From: Herpetosiphon aurantiacus DSM 785
Lineage (GTDB): Bacteria; Chloroflexota; Chloroflexia; Chloroflexales; Herpetosiphonaceae
Assembly (NCBI GenBank): GCA_000018565.1
Contig: CP000875.1
Location: 5,037,199 to 5,101,198, forward strand
Direction of reading: 5' to 3'
DNA length: 64,000 nt
The notes under the pieces are model-generated. The model was not told the DNA's origin and did not search any database. It was given only the letters and a program-made list of their open reading frames with translations. Shown here piece after piece: positions 1 through 10,471 of this stretch (positions are counted from its first letter, which is position 1; each line of letters starts with the position of its first letter). The position numbers and the translations under genes are program-made.

Positions 1-1
1 T

Positions 2-3000
2 GGGATAACAGGGCGCTTCCCCGATGCCCGTGACGTGGCTGCCTTCTGGCAGAATCTGGTCGCGGGGGTGCGGTCAATCCGCTCTTTCACCGATGCGGAA
101 CTGCTGGCAGCGGGCGTCGATCCCGAGGTCTTGAACGATCCGAACTTTGTTAAGCATGGAACCAGGCTCGATGACATCGAGCTGTTCGACGCGGCGTTCT
201 TCGGCTACACGCCACGCGAAGCCGAGGTGATGGACCCACAGCACCGCCTGTTCTTGGAGTGCGCCTGGCAGGCTCTTGAGCAGGCCGGCTACGATCCGGA
301 AGGGTTCCGCGGGGCGATCGGTGTGTTCGCCGGCTCGGCGACCTCGACCTACAGGGGCAATAACCTCCATACCAATCGCGAGATCGCCGAGGCGGCCGGC
401 GGCCTGCAACTGGCCGTCGGCAACGATGTCGACTCGCTGGCGTCGACCGTGTCGTACAAGCTGAACCTGCGCGGGCCGAGCGTGGCGGTGCAGACGTTCT
501 GTTCGACCTCGCTGGTCGCAGTCCATATGGCCTGCCAGAGCCTGCTCACCTATGAGTGTGGCCTGGCACTAGCCGGCGGCGCTGTGATCGCCGTGCCACA
601 GGGCGAGGGGTACATGTACCAGGAAGGCGGCATCCTGTCGCCCGATGGACACTGCCGCACCTTCGATGCCAAGGCCCAGGGCAGCGTGATGAGCAATGGC
701 GTTGGGGTGGTGCTGCTGAAGCGCATGACCGATGCATTGAAGGATGGCGACACGATCTACGCGGTTATCCGCGGGTCGGCGGTCAACAACGACGGCATCC
801 GCAAGGTCGGCTACACCGCCCCTGGCTTGAATGGCCAGTCATCAGTGATTACCATCGCCCAGAGCCGGGCCAAGGTCGCCCCGGAAACGGTCAGCTATAT
901 TGAGGCCCACGGAACGGCCACGCCGCTTGGCGACTCGATCGAACTGGCCGCCTTGATCAAAGCGTTTGAGCGCGGCGCGCCACGCAAACAATCCTGCGCG
1001 CTGGGGTCGGTGAAGCCCAACATGGGGCACCTCGACCGGGCGTCGGGGGTGACGGGCCTGATCAAAACGACCATGGCTTTGCACCACCGCCAGCTGCCGC
1101 CCAACCTTGATTTCGAGGCGCCTAGCCCGGATATTGATCTGGCCAACAGCCCGTTCTACGTCAACACGCAACTGCGCGAGTGGCCGGCCAACGGCGCTGC
1201 GCCGCGCCGGGCCGGCGTCAACTCGTTTGGTCTGGGCGGCACCAACGTCCACGTCGTGCTGGAGGAAGCGCCTGCACCGGCGCCCGTGGCTCCGGCTCGC
1301 CCGGCCCAGTTGCTGGTGCTGTCGGCCAAGACCGCGACCGCCCTGGAGGCCATGACCGACAACTTGGCCGCCTATCTGGCCGGCGCCCCCGTCGATCTGG
1401 CCGACGTGGCCTTTACCCTCCAGGTTGGTCGCGCGGGCTTCAACCACCGCCGCATCCTGGTCGGCGACAGCGTGGCCGATGTCCGCGCCGCGTTGGTGGC
1501 AAAGGATTCGCGGCGCGTGCTGAGCGCCACGCAGACTGGACGCAACCGGCCGGTGGCGTTTGTGTTCCCCGGCGTGGGCGACCATTACGCCGGCATGGCC
1601 GGGACGCTGTACGCGACCGAGGCGGTCTTCCGCGAGGCGGTTGATCAGTGTGCCGAATTGCTGGCCCCGCGCCTTGGCCAGGATCTGCGCGCCGCCCTGT
1701 ATCCCGCCGATCAGCCGGCCGCAACCGCGGCCCACACGCTGTTTGCGGCTACTGCGGCGAGCAGTCGTGTGGCGGGAGCGCTGCATCAGACGGCGCTGGC
1801 CCAGCCGGCGGTGTTTGTGGTCGAGTACGCGCTGGTCCAACTGCTGGCGAGCTGGGGTATCCGGCCGCAAGCGCTGCTCGGCTATAGTCTGGGCGAATAC
1901 GTCGCGGCGACGGTCGCCGGGGTGTTGAGCCTGGAGGACGCGCTGACCTTGGTGGCCAAACGCGCCCAGTGGATCCAAGCCCAGCCGCATGGCGCGATGC
2001 TGGCCGTCTCGCTGGGCGTCGAGGCCATCCAGCCCTACCTGAATACCGAGGTGGCGCTGGCGGTGGTCAACAGCCCAATGACCTGTGTCTTGGCCGGCTC
2101 GCAGCCCGCCTTGGCGGCGCTGGCGGAGCGCTTCGCGGCCGCCGACGTGGCCAGTCGCTGGCTGGAGACGAGCCACGCGTTCCACTCGCCGATGCTGGCG
2201 CCGGTGGCGGCCGAACTGACCGCGCTGGTACGCACGCTGCGGCTCCAGACGCCCAAAATTCCCTATATCTCCAATGTGACTGGCACGTGGATCACCGATG
2301 CCGAGGCGACCGACCCGGGCTACTGGGCGCGGCATATGGTCGAAACGGTGCAGTTTGCCGATGGCGTCGGTACGCTGCTGGCCGATGCTCAGCTGGCGCT
2401 GCTCGAAGTGGGACCGGGCCAAGCGCTGGGGTCGTTTATCCGCCAGCATCCGACCTGCGGCCGCACGCGTTTTGGCCAGATTGTCGCGACCCTACCGGGC
2501 GCAACGGAGCCGCAGCGAGATTTGATCGCGCTGTTGGAAGGGCTGGGGCGACTGTGGCTGGCCGGTGTCCCCGTCGATTGGGCCGGTTTCCACGGCGGCG
2601 CGGCCCGCCGCCGTGTCCCGCTGCCGACGTATCCCTTCGAGCGCAAGCGCTTCTGGATCGATGCGCCGAAGCGCGAATGGGCCGCGGCAAATCAGCCTGC
2701 CACGGTCGGCAAGCGGGCGGATATCGCCGATTGGTTTTATCGGCCCGAATGGGCACCCGCCGCACTCAATGCGCCGACCAATGACTCTAAACAGCGCTGG
2801 TTGATTTTTGTTGATGCCATGGGGATTGGCGCCGGCGTACGCCAACGGCTGGCCGAGCATGGCCACGAAGCGGTAACCGTCACGATCGGCGAAGGCTTCA
2901 AGCGTCTTGATACCCACCACTACGAGCTGGCGCCAACCCGACTGGCCGATTACCTAGACCTTATCGCGGCGATCCAGGGGCAAGACCCGCTGCCGACCCA

Positions 3001-6000
3001 TGTCCTCCATCTGTGGAGCCTGACGCCGCTCGCGGGGATCAAGTCCGGAGCGGCGCGCTTCGCAGCCGCGCAGGACTACTGCTTTACCAGCTTGCTTAAT
3101 CTTGCCCGCGCCTTTGAAGCGCAGGTGATTACCGACAGCATCCACATGCTGGTGGTTTCCAAAGGTATGCAGGCCGTCGATCCGAGCGACATCCCCGATG
3201 CCGACAACGCGACCCTCTTGGGAGCCTGCACCGTGATTGGCCAGGAGAACACCTCGATCATTGTCCGCAGCGTCGACCTGGATGTGGATCTAGATGCTCG
3301 CCACTTGGACGGGTATGCGGCGGGACTGATCGCCGAGGGCCAGAGCGGCAGCCACGATCTGCACGTTGCCTATCGCGACGGTCAACGCTTTGCCGAACGC
3401 TATGTCCCGCTGCGCCTGGAAGCGCTGTCCCAGCCGATCCTGCGGCCGGGCGGGGTGTATCTGATGACGGGCGGTCTGGGCGGGGTCGGGTTAATCCTGG
3501 CGGAGCATCTGGCGCGGACGGCGCAGGCGAAGCTGGTGCTGGTCGGCCGGCAGGGCTTGCCGGAGCGGGCGGCATGGGACGCGTGGCTGCGCGAACACGG
3601 CGCGGATGACGCCACCAGCCAGCGTATCCAGCGGGTGCGGACGATCGAGTCCGCCGGCGGCGTGGTTGAGGTAGTGGCCGCCGACGTGGCCGATCCCGAG
3701 CAGATGCGCCGCGCGGTCGCCATCGCCGAAGCCCGCTTCGGCCCGATCAATGGCGTCTTGCACGCCGCCGGCATTTCGGATGATACGGCCTTCCGACTGA
3801 TCCAGACCCTCGAACAGGCGACCTACGCCGCTCACTTCCAGCCGAAGGTGTACGGGTTGTACGCGTTGGAAGCGGCGTTGGGCGACCGGCCGCTGGACTT
3901 CTGCGTGCTGTGTTCGTCGGTGTCCTCGGTGTTGGGCGGGCTGGGTTTCGCGGGCTACGCGGCGGCCAACTGCTTCATCGATGCATTCACCCAGCGCCAC
4001 AACCGCACGCACGCAGTGCCTTGGGTCAGCGTCAACTGGGACACCTGGCACCTGCGCGCCGGCCAGCACGACGTCACCGGTCTTACGGTTGCCCAGTACG
4101 AGATGAGCCCGGCCGAGGGCGCGGCGGCCTTCGAGCGCGTCGCCGCGGCCCGGGGCCACAGCCAGATTATCAACTCGACCGGCGACCTCGACGCCCGCAT
4201 CCGCCAGTGGGTCCGCCTCGAGTCCATTCGCAACGATGCGGCCGTTGCGCCGGCTCCCGCGAGCAACGGCCGCCCGGAGCTGTCCACAACCTATGTTGCG
4301 CCGATCGGCGAGTATGAGCAACGCGTTTCCGCCATCTGGCAGCATGTGTTGGGCATCGACGAGATCGGACTTCATGACAACTTCTTCGACCTGGGCGGCA
4401 ACTCGCTGATCGCGCTTCAGCTGATCGCCCGGCTGAAGAAGGAGTTCAAGACTCACATTTCAGCGGTGGCGCTCTTCGAGGCGCCGACGGTGAGCACGAT
4501 GGCCCAATACCTGCGCCCCGAAGTCGCACCGGAAGAACATGTCGATCAGGAGCGCCTGCTGATTGAGCACCGCCGCGAGCAAACGCGCCAGACGGTGCAG
4601 GCGGATGGTATCGCGATCATCGGCATGGTCGGGCGTTTTCCCGGTGCCTCCAGCGTGGAGGAGCTCTGGCAAAATCTGCATAACGGTGTCGAGTCGACAA
4701 CCCACTTCACCGACGCAGAGTTGCTGGCGGCCGGCGTCGATCCCATGCAGGTGTACCACCCCGACTACGTGAAGTCGCGGCCGATCCTGCAAGAAGATAT
4801 CACCCTCTTTGATGCGGCGTTCTTTGGCTACACGCCGCGCGAGGCGGAGTTTCTCGACCCGCAGCAGCGCTTGTTCCACGAGTGCGCTTGGGAGGCCCTG
4901 GAGCAGGCCGGCTACGACACTCAGCGCTATCCCGGCCTGGTCGGCGTTTTTGGCGGCACCAACACCAACGCCTACCTCAACCGCATCGCCCGCGACCCAC
5001 GCTCCGACGGCCATATCACTGAGATCATCACCCTTGAGAACGACAAGGACGCGCTGGCGACCAACGTCGCCTACAAGTTGAACCTGCGCGGGCCAAGCTT
5101 CGCGGTGCAGACGTTCTGCTCGACCTCGCTGGTCGCCACCCACTTGGCCTGCCGCAGCCTGCGCCACGGCGAGTGCGATATCGCGTTGGCGGGTGGCGTG
5201 TCGGTCCGTGTCCCGGTCAACACCGGCTATCTGTATGAAGAAGGCGATCAGGTGTCACCGGACGGGCATTGCCGGACGTTCGATGCCAACGCGGGCGGAG
5301 CGACCTTCGGCGACGGGGTGGCGATCGTGGTGCTGAAGCGGCTGGCGGACGCGCTGGCCGACGGCGACACTATCCACGCCGTGATCCGTGGGTCGGCGAT
5401 CAACAACGACGGCGGCCTCAAGGTCGGCTACACCGCACCCAGCGTGGTCGGGCAGGCGGCGGTGGTGCAGGCTGCGCTGGCTGATGCCAATCTGGCCGCC
5501 GATGCCATCTCGTATGTCGAGGCCCACGGCACTGCCACCAAACTCGGCGACCCGATCGAGGTTGCCTCATTGACCAAGGCCTATCGCACGACCACCGACA
5601 AAGTTGGCTTCTGCGCGATCAGTTCGGTCAAACCGAACGTCGGCCACCTCGACCGCGCTTCGGGGGCGACCGGCTTGATCAAGACCGTCATGGCGCTCAA
5701 GCACAACGTGATCCCGGCCACGCTGCACTTCCAGACGCCCAACCCCGAGATCGACTTCGCCAGCAGCCCGTTCTTTGTGCCGACCGCGCTCACGCCGTGG
5801 ACGCGCAATGGCACACCGCGCCGGGCCGGGGTCAACTCGCTGGGTGTGGGTGGAACCAATGCGCACGTCATCGTGGAGGAAGCACCGCAGGTCGGGCCAA
5901 GTGGCCCCGGTCGGGCGGTCGAACTGCTGGTGCTGTCGGCCAAAACGGCGACCGCGCTGGAGGCAGCGACCACGAATCTGGCCGCCTATCTGGAGGAGCA

Positions 6001-9000
6001 GCCGATGGTGAATCTGGCTGATGTGGCTCACACGCTCCAGGTTGGGCGGCGGGTGTTTGAACATCGCCGGGTTGTGGTCGCCCGCGACGTGGCGGACGCG
6101 GTGGGCCTGCTGCGGAGCGGCGATGCGCGGCGGGTGCTGACGCTGGCACAGAAGCCGACCAGTCGGGGTGTGGCCTTTGTGTTCCCGGGCGTGGGCGACC
6201 ACTACATCGGGATGGCGGAGGGATTATACGCGACCGAGGGAGTATTCCGCGCGACGGTTGACCGCTGCTGTGCGCTGCTGACGCCACTGCTCGGATCGCC
6301 CATTCGGAAGGAAATCTACCCCGATGGTGGTGTTCCCGCCCAGACCGGCGTCGACCTGCGTGCTATGCTGCGCCAAGACGCGACGCCGAGGTCGGCGGGG
6401 CGCTTGCACCAGACGGCGTGGGCGCAACCGGCGGTGTTCGTGGTGGAGTATGCGTTGGTGCAGCTGCTGGCGAGCTGGGGCATCCGGCCGCAGGCGTTGC
6501 TCGGCTACAGCGTGGGTGAGTACGTGGCGGCGGCGGTCGCTGGGGTGTTGAGCTTGGAGGATGCCTTGACCCTAGTCGCCAAGCGTGCCCAGTGGATTCA
6601 GGCCCAGCCGGCCGGGTCGATGCTGGCGGTGAGCTTGAGTGCCGAGGCGATCGGTGCGTATGTGGGCGGTGCGGTGGCGCTGGCGGTGGTCAACAGCCCG
6701 ATGACCTGCGTCCTGGCTGGTCCGCAGGCGGCGTTGGAGGCGGTGAAAACCCGCTTGGACGGTGATGAGGTGGCCAGCCGCTGGCTGGAGACGAGCCACG
6801 CCTTCCACTCGCCGATGTTGGCGCCGGTGCAGGCCGAGCTGACGGCGCTGGTGCGCACGCTGCGGCTCCAGGCACCGCGCATCCCGTATATCTCCAACAT
6901 CACCGGTACGTGGATCACCGATGCGGAAGCGACCGACCCGGGCTACTGGGCACGGCACATGGTCGAGACGGTGCAGTTTGCGGACGGCGTTGGCACGCTG
7001 CTGGCCGATGCCCAGCTCGTGGTGCTGGAAGTGGGGCCGGGGCAGGCGCTGGGGTCGTTTATCCGGCAGCACCCGGCCTGCGGGCGCGACCGGTTCGGCC
7101 AGATCGTGGCCACGGTGTGTGGGATGACGGACACGAGCGATGACCTGGAGGTGCTGTTGAGCGCGCTGGGGCGGCTGTGGCTACACGATGTGGTGGTCGA
7201 TTGGGCCAGCTTCCGTGGCAGTGAAGTCCGCCAGCGTATCCCGCTGCCGACCTACCCCTTCGAGCGCCAGCGCTTCTGGATCGAGCTGCCTCCAAACCCG
7301 CGCGGGGATAGTGGGCGAAAGGTGCGCCGGTTTGATGCGGGCGACTGGTATGCCGTGCCCTCGTGGAAGCGCGCGGTCGCCCACGACGAGCTTATCGACG
7401 GTGCGGCCGGCCTGGGCGACCAGGGTAGCTGGCTGGTGCTGGCGGATGGCGAAGGACTGGCCGCTGGGTTGACCGCCTGGCTGGAAGAGCGCGGCCAGAC
7501 CGTGATCACGGTCACGCCCGGCGCAGCCTTTGCCCAGCACAGTGCAACGGCGTATACCGTGCGCGCCGGCAGCCGCGAGGATTTCACGGCCTTGTTGCAG
7601 ACACTGGAGCGTCATGGCCAGATGCCTAGTCGCATCGTCCATGCCTGGCTAGCGACCCCTAAGGTGGGTGCCGCTCAGCTTGACGATGTGGGGCTGGCGG
7701 AGTCCTTGGATCTCGGCTTCTATAGCCTGCTGGCGCTGGCCCAGGCGCTTGGCGAGCAGGATATTGAGTGGTGTGAGATCAATGTCCTCACCTCCGAGAT
7801 GCACGACATCAACGGCCGCGAGGAGCTCAACGTGGCGGCGGCGGCAGTGATTGGGCCGTGCAAGATTATTCCGGTCGAGTATCCGAACCTGACCGCGCGC
7901 TCCATCGATATCCTGTTGCCGGCCAGCCCCGCTGAGCGGGCGACCTTGGTCGCGCAGATCGGCGCTGAGCTGGCTACCCCACCGACCGGCGATCTGGTCG
8001 CCTTCCGCGGCGCCCATCGCTGGGTTCAGATGATGGAGCCGGTTGCGCTGCCGACAGCGCCCGCGTCGCATCCGCGCTTGCGGACGGGCGGGGTGTACCT
8101 GCTGACCGGCGGCTTGGGCGGGATCGCCCTCGGCTTGGCCCGCGACCTGGCGGCGACGCTTCAAGCCAAGCTGGTGCTGGTCAACCGCTCCAGCCTGCCC
8201 GACCGTGCCACCTGGCCGGCGCTGCTCGAACGCGACGGTGCCGAGCAGGGCGTGGGGCGGCGCATTCAGCAGGTGCTGGATCTGGAGGCGCTGGGCGCGG
8301 AGGTGCTGGTCATTCAGGCCGACGTCACCGACGCGGTGGCGATGGCGCGGGCGGTGGCTGAGGCCCAGGCACGCTTCGGGACGATCCACGGTGTGCTCCA
8401 CACGGCCGGCGTGCCCGGCGTGGGCTTGATGCAGCTTAAGGATGCCGCGACGGCAGCGGCTGAGCTGGCGCCCAAGGTTCAGGGCACGCTGGCGCTGACT
8501 CGGGCGTTGGCCGGGGTGCCGCTGGATTTCTTGGTGTTGTTCTCGTCAGTGACGTCAGCGACGGGCGGCGGGCCGGGCCAGGTGGCCTACTGTGCCGCCA
8601 ACGCCTTCCTCGACGCCTACGCCCGCAAGCATGCCACCGACCACGGCCGCACCGTGGCGGTGAGCTGGGGCGAGTGGTTGTGGGACGCCTGGTCCGACGG
8701 CCTGCAAGGTTTTTCAGCCGAAGATCAACTGCGCTTTCGGGCCTACCGCCGCACCTTCGGCATCACCTTTGACGAAGGCGCCGAGGCACTGCGCCGCATC
8801 CTGGCCTGCCGCATCTCGCACCTGTTTGTGACGACCGAAGACGTCGTCGCCATGTTCGAGGATAGCAAGGGCTCGGCGCTGCAGCGCGCCGCCCGCCAGG
8901 AGGACGCGGCCCAGCGCTACCCGCGCCCCGAGGTCAGCACCTCGTTTGTCGAGCCGCAAAGCGAGCTGGAGCAACAGGTCAGCGCGATCTGGAGCGAAGT

Positions 9001-9235
9001 GCTCGGCATTGCGCCGATCGGGGTCAATGACAACTTCTTTGATTTGGGCGGGAACTCGCTGATCGGGATTCAAATTGTGACGCGCTTGCGCCGAACATTC
9101 CAGGTCGCACTTCCGCTGACTATTTTATTTGACGCACCCACAGTGGAGGAAATGTCTATTGCGATTGAAATGATGCTGATCGACGCGATCGAACATTCAA
9201 GCGAGAGCGCGGCGGAATCTGTTTCCCGGGTCTGA
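2..9235 (+). CDS. Modular type I polyketide synthase, two KS-AT-KR-ACP modules (5' end outside window)
   Basis: The reading frame is open to the window edge and the first residues (GITGRFPDA) are KS N-terminal sequence, so the real start lies upstream. Residue numbers here count from the GTG at 35. Module 1: KS with Cys156 (FCSTSL), His292 (HGTAT) and His332; AT with Ser618 (GYSLG) and HAFH at 714-717, the malonyl-type signature; a structural sub-domain; KR with TGGLGGVG near 1147 and Tyr1308; ACP Ser1457. Module 2: KS Cys1695, His1831, His1871; AT Ser2159 and HAFH at 2255-2258; KR Tyr2852; ACP Ser3008. There is no DH, ER or TE, so each round should leave a beta-hydroxyl and the chain must pass to another protein, probably the NRPS at 12896. 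KS uses CSTSL rather than CSSSL, and both ATs read FPGVGDHY where FPGQGSQ is usual. Either AT might instead take the hydroxymalonyl-ACP made by the next four genes; sequence alone does not settle this. Confidence 0.97.
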   Translation, partial: GITGRFPDARDVAAFWQNLVAGVRSIRSFTDAELLAAGVDPEVLNDPNFVKHGTRLDDIELFDAAFFGYTPREAEVMDPQHRLFLECAWQALEQAGYDPEGFRGAIGVFAGSATSTYRGNNLHTNREIAEAAGGLQLAVGNDVDSLASTVSYKLNLRGPSVAVQTFCSTSLVAVHMACQSLLTYECGLALAGGAVIAVPQGEGYMYQEGGILSPDGHCRTFDAKAQGSVMSNGVGVVLLKRMTDALKDGDTIYAVIRGSAVNNDGIRKVGYTAPGLNGQSSVITIAQSRAKVAPETVSYIEAHGTATPLGDSIELAALIKAFERGAPRKQSCALGSVKPNMGHLDRASGVTGLIKTTMALHHRQLPPNLDFEAPSPDIDLANSPFYVNTQLREWPANGAAPRRAGVNSFGLGGTNVHVVLEEAPAPAPVAPARPAQLLVLSAKTATALEAMTDNLAAYLAGAPVDLADVAFTLQVGRAGFNHRRILVGDSVADVRAALVAKDSRRVLSATQTGRNRPVAFVFPGVGDHYAGMAGTLYATEAVFREAVDQCAELLAPRLGQDLRAALYPADQPAATAAHTLFAATAASSRVAGALHQTALAQPAVFVVEYALVQLLASWGIRPQALLGYSLGEYVAATVAGVLSLEDALTLVAKRAQWIQAQPHGAMLAVSLGVEAIQPYLNTEVALAVVNSPMTCVLAGSQPALAALAERFAAADVASRWLETSHAFHSPMLAPVAAELTALVRTLRLQTPKIPYISNVTGTWITDAEATDPGYWARHMVETVQFADGVGTLLADAQLALLEVGPGQALGSFIRQHPTCGRTRFGQIVATLPGATEPQRDLIALLEGLGRLWLAGVPVDWAGFHGGAARRRVPLPTYPFERKRFWIDAPKREWAAANQPATVGKRADIADWFYRPEWAPAALNAPTNDSKQRWLIFVDAMGIGAGVRQRLAEHGHEAVTVTIGEGFKRLDTHHYELAPTRLADYLDLIAAIQGQDPLPTHVLHLWSLTPLAGIKSGAARFAAAQDYCFTSLLNLARAFEAQVITDSIHMLVVSKGMQAVDPSDIPDADNATLLGACTVIGQENTSIIVRSVDLDVDLDARHLDGYAAGLIAEGQSGSHDLHVAYRDGQRFAERYVPLRLEALSQPILRPGGVYLMTGGLGGVGLILAEHLARTAQAKLVLVGRQGLPERAAWDAWLREHGADDATSQRIQRVRTIESAGGVVEVVAADVADPEQMRRAVAIAEARFGPINGVLHAAGISDDTAFRLIQTLEQATYAAHFQPKVYGLYALEAALGDRPLDFCVLCSSVSSVLGGLGFAGYAAANCFIDAFTQRHNRTHAVPWVSVNWDTWHLRAGQHDVTGLTVAQYEMSPAEGAAAFERVAAARGHSQIINSTGDLDARIRQWVRLESIRNDAAVAPAPASNGRPELSTTYVAPIGEYEQRVSAIWQHVLGIDEIGLHDNFFDLGGNSLIALQLIARLKKEFKTHISAVALFEAPTVSTMAQYLRPEVAPEEHVDQERLLIEHRREQTRQTVQADGIAIIGMVGRFPGASSVEELWQNLHNGVESTTHFTDAELLAAGVDPMQVYHPDYVKSRPILQEDITLFDAAFFGYTPREAEFLDPQQRLFHECAWEALEQAGYDTQRYPGLVGVFGGTNTNAYLNRIARDPRSDGHITEIITLENDKDALATNVAYKLNLRGPSFAVQTFCSTSLVATHLACRSLRHGECDIALAGGVSVRVPVNTGYLYEEGDQVSPDGHCRTFDANAGGATFGDGVAIVVLKRLADALADGDTIHAVIRGSAINNDGGLKVGYTAPSVVGQAAVVQAALADANLAADAISYVEAHGTATKLGDPIEVASLTKAYRTTTDKVGFCAISSVKPNVGHLDRASGATGLIKTVMALKHNVIPATLHFQTPNPEIDFASSPFFVPTALTPWTRNGTPRRAGVNSLGVGGTNAHVIVEEAPQVGPSGPGRAVELLVLSAKTATALEAATTNLAAYLEEQPMVNLADVAHTLQVGRRVFEHRRVVVARDVADAVGLLRSGDARRVLTLAQKPTSRGVAFVFPGVGDHYIGMAEGLYATEGVFRATVDRCCALLTPLLGSPIRKEIYPDGGVPAQTGVDLRAMLRQDATPRSAGRLHQTAWAQPAVFVVEYALVQLLASWGIRPQALLGYSVGEYVAAAVAGVLSLEDALTLVAKRAQWIQAQPAGSMLAVSLSAEAIGAYVGGAVALAVVNSPMTCVLAGPQAALEAVKTRLDGDEVASRWLETSHAFHSPMLAPVQAELTALVRTLRLQAPRIPYISNITGTWITDAEATDPGYWARHMVETVQFADGVGTLLADAQLVVLEVGPGQALGSFIRQHPACGRDRFGQIVATVCGMTDTSDDLEVLLSALGRLWLHDVVVDWASFRGSEVRQRIPLPTYPFERQRFWIELPPNPRGDSGRKVRRFDAGDWYAVPSWKRAVAHDELIDGAAGLGDQGSWLVLADGEGLAAGLTAWLEERGQTVITVTPGAAFAQHSATAYTVRAGSREDFTALLQTLERHGQMPSRIVHAWLATPKVGAAQLDDVGLAESLDLGFYSLLALAQALGEQDIEWCEINVLTSEMHDINGREELNVAAAAVIGPCKIIPVEYPNLTARSIDILLPASPAERATLVAQIGAELATPPTGDLVAFRGAHRWVQMMEPVALPTAPASHPRLRTGGVYLLTGGLGGIALGLARDLAATLQAKLVLVNRSSLPDRATWPALLERDGAEQGVGRRIQQVLDLEALGAEVLVIQADVTDAVAMARAVAEAQARFGTIHGVLHTAGVPGVGLMQLKDAATAAAELAPKVQGTLALTRALAGVPLDFLVLFSSVTSATGGGPGQVAYCAANAFLDAYARKHATDHGRTVAVSWGEWLWDAWSDGLQGFSAEDQLRFRAYRRTFGITFDEGAEALRRILACRISHLFVTTEDVVAMFEDSKGSALQRAARQEDAAQRYPRPEVSTSFVEPQSELEQQVSAIWSEVLGIAPIGVNDNFFDLGGNSLIGIQIVTRLRRTFQVALPLTILFDAPTVEEMSIAIEMMLIDAIEHSSESAAESVSRV

Positions 9236-9259
9236 TAACGTAATTTTATGGAGGAATCA

Positions 9260-10111
9260 ATGGCTATCAAAAAAGTTGGCGTGATTGGCGCTGGTGTGAT
9301 GGGTATCGGGGTTGGCCAGAGCCTGGCCCAGGGCGGCTACGAGGTAGTCCTGATCGACATCAACGATCAGATTCTGGAGCACGCCGAGCGCGAAATCCGC
9401 AGCAACCTGCGACTCTTCAAAATGCTTAACAAAGGTGTGGAGCTGGATATCGCCGCGACCCTCGGCCGTATCACCTTCGCCACTGACTACGAGCACCTCA
9501 GCGACGCCGACTTCGTGGTTGAGAACGTGGTTGAGAATTGGGAGATCAAGAAGGCCGTCCACCTCAAGCTGGATGCCATCTGCCCTGCCCACACGGTGGT
9601 CGCCGTCAATACCTCGGCGATCTCGATCACCCGCGTCGGCTCGCTGACCAAGCGCCCGTCGCAGATCGTCGGCATGCACTTTATGAACCCGGTACCCATG
9701 AAGCCGACCGTCGAGGTGATCCGCGGCTACCACACCTCCGATGCGACCATCGCCACCGCCAAGGAATTGCTGGCCGGCATGGGCAAGAAAGGTGTCGTCG
9801 TACAGGATATGCCCGGCTTTGTTTCCAACCGGGTCTTGATGCTGACGGTCAACGAGGCGGTCTTCCTGGTGCAGGATCAGGTCGCCAGTGCCGAAGAAGT
9901 CGACACGATCTTCAAAGAATGCTTCGGCCACAAGATGGGTCCGCTGGAAACCGCCGACCTGATCGGCCTGGATACGATCCTTTACTCGATCGAGGTGCTC
10001 TACGAGAGCTACAACGATAGCAAGTACCGTCCCTGCCCGCTGCTCAAGAAAATGGTCGACGCCGGCCTGCACGGCCGCAAAAACGGCAAAGGCTTCTATA
10101 CCTACGAGTAG
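9260..10111 (+). CDS. 3-hydroxyacyl-CoA/ACP dehydrogenase of a hydroxymalonyl-ACP cassette (FkbK/ZmaG-like)
   Basis: A 283-residue protein of the 3-hydroxybutyryl-CoA dehydrogenase family. The N-terminus carries a Rossmann motif (GVIGAGVMG), and the C-terminal half contains MHFMNPVP and a PGFVSNR segment typical of the family. The ATG at 9260 is chosen over the one at 9248 because GGAGG (9250-9254) sits 5 bases upstream and the protein then begins directly at the Rossmann strand. In FK520, ansamitocin and zwittermicin pathways, such enzymes act with an acyl-ACP dehydrogenase on glyceryl-ACP to give hydroxymalonyl-ACP. The next three genes complete that set, which is why the biosynthetic role is preferred over butyrate-type metabolism. 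It lies 24 bases after the PKS gene and is probably co-transcribed with it. Confidence 0.9.
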   Translation: MAIKKVGVIGAGVMGIGVGQSLAQGGYEVVLIDINDQILEHAEREIRSNLRLFKMLNKGVELDIAATLGRITFATDYEHLSDADFVVENVVENWEIKKAVHLKLDAICPAHTVVAVNTSAISITRVGSLTKRPSQIVGMHFMNPVPMKPTVEVIRGYHTSDATIATAKELLAGMGKKGVVVQDMPGFVSNRVLMLTVNEAVFLVQDQVASAEEVDTIFKECFGHKMGPLETADLIGLDTILYSIEVLYESYNDSKYRPCPLLKKMVDAGLHGRKNGKGFYTYE

Positions 10112-10201
10112 CGCTTCACCGCATATTCCGTCCGGGCGACGGTTCGTCGTGACCGGAGATTGATATGGCCATTTTTTAATGTATTTCAAGGAGACAATTC
10201 C

Positions 10202-10459
10202 ATGACCACCGATAGCCTGACCGTCGACGACATCAAAGCCCGCACCCGCGCCTTCATCGGCAAATTCTTCAAGAATATCGAGCTGCAGGATGATGAGGAT
10301 ATTTTCGCCCTCGGCTTTGTCAATTCGCTGTTTGCCATGCAGCTGGTGATGTTTATCGAAAAAGAGTTCGGCATCGCGGTCGAGGACCAGGATCTGAACA
10401 TCGATAACTTCCGCACGATTAACGCGATGGCTGATCTGGTCAAGGGAAAAGTGCTGTAG
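10202..10459 (+). CDS. Free-standing acyl carrier protein of the hydroxymalonyl cassette (FkbJ/ZmaD-like)
   Basis: An 85-residue stand-alone carrier protein. The start at 10202 is set by AAGGAG at 10188-10193, 8 bases upstream; a longer in-frame ATG at 10160 lacks such a site. The phosphopantetheine serine lies in GFVNSLFAMQL, with NSL where DSL is usual. The protein is acidic and helical (FIEKEFGIAVEDQ, then a helix to KGKVL), as for ACPs. In FkbJ-type systems this ACP receives a glyceryl group from the FkbH-like enzyme and is oxidised while loaded, then offers hydroxymalonyl or methoxymalonyl to a PKS AT. The flanking genes fit that role. It could in principle serve another acyl chain, but the neighbourhood makes that unlikely. 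Confidence 0.9.
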   Translation: MTTDSLTVDDIKARTRAFIGKFFKNIELQDDEDIFALGFVNSLFAMQLVMFIEKEFGIAVEDQDLNIDNFRTINAMADLVKGKVL

Positions 10460-10471
10460 CGCTATATGCAT

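Noticed and set aside
842-2449. Long antisense open frames under the PKS and NRPS genes, including three identical 375-residue frames at 19137-20264, 22269-23396 and 26961-28088 on the minus strand
   Set aside because: They are side effects of GC-rich codon use opposite genuine domains. The three identical frames only mirror the repeated C-A coding DNA. None shows a domain or a ribosome site.
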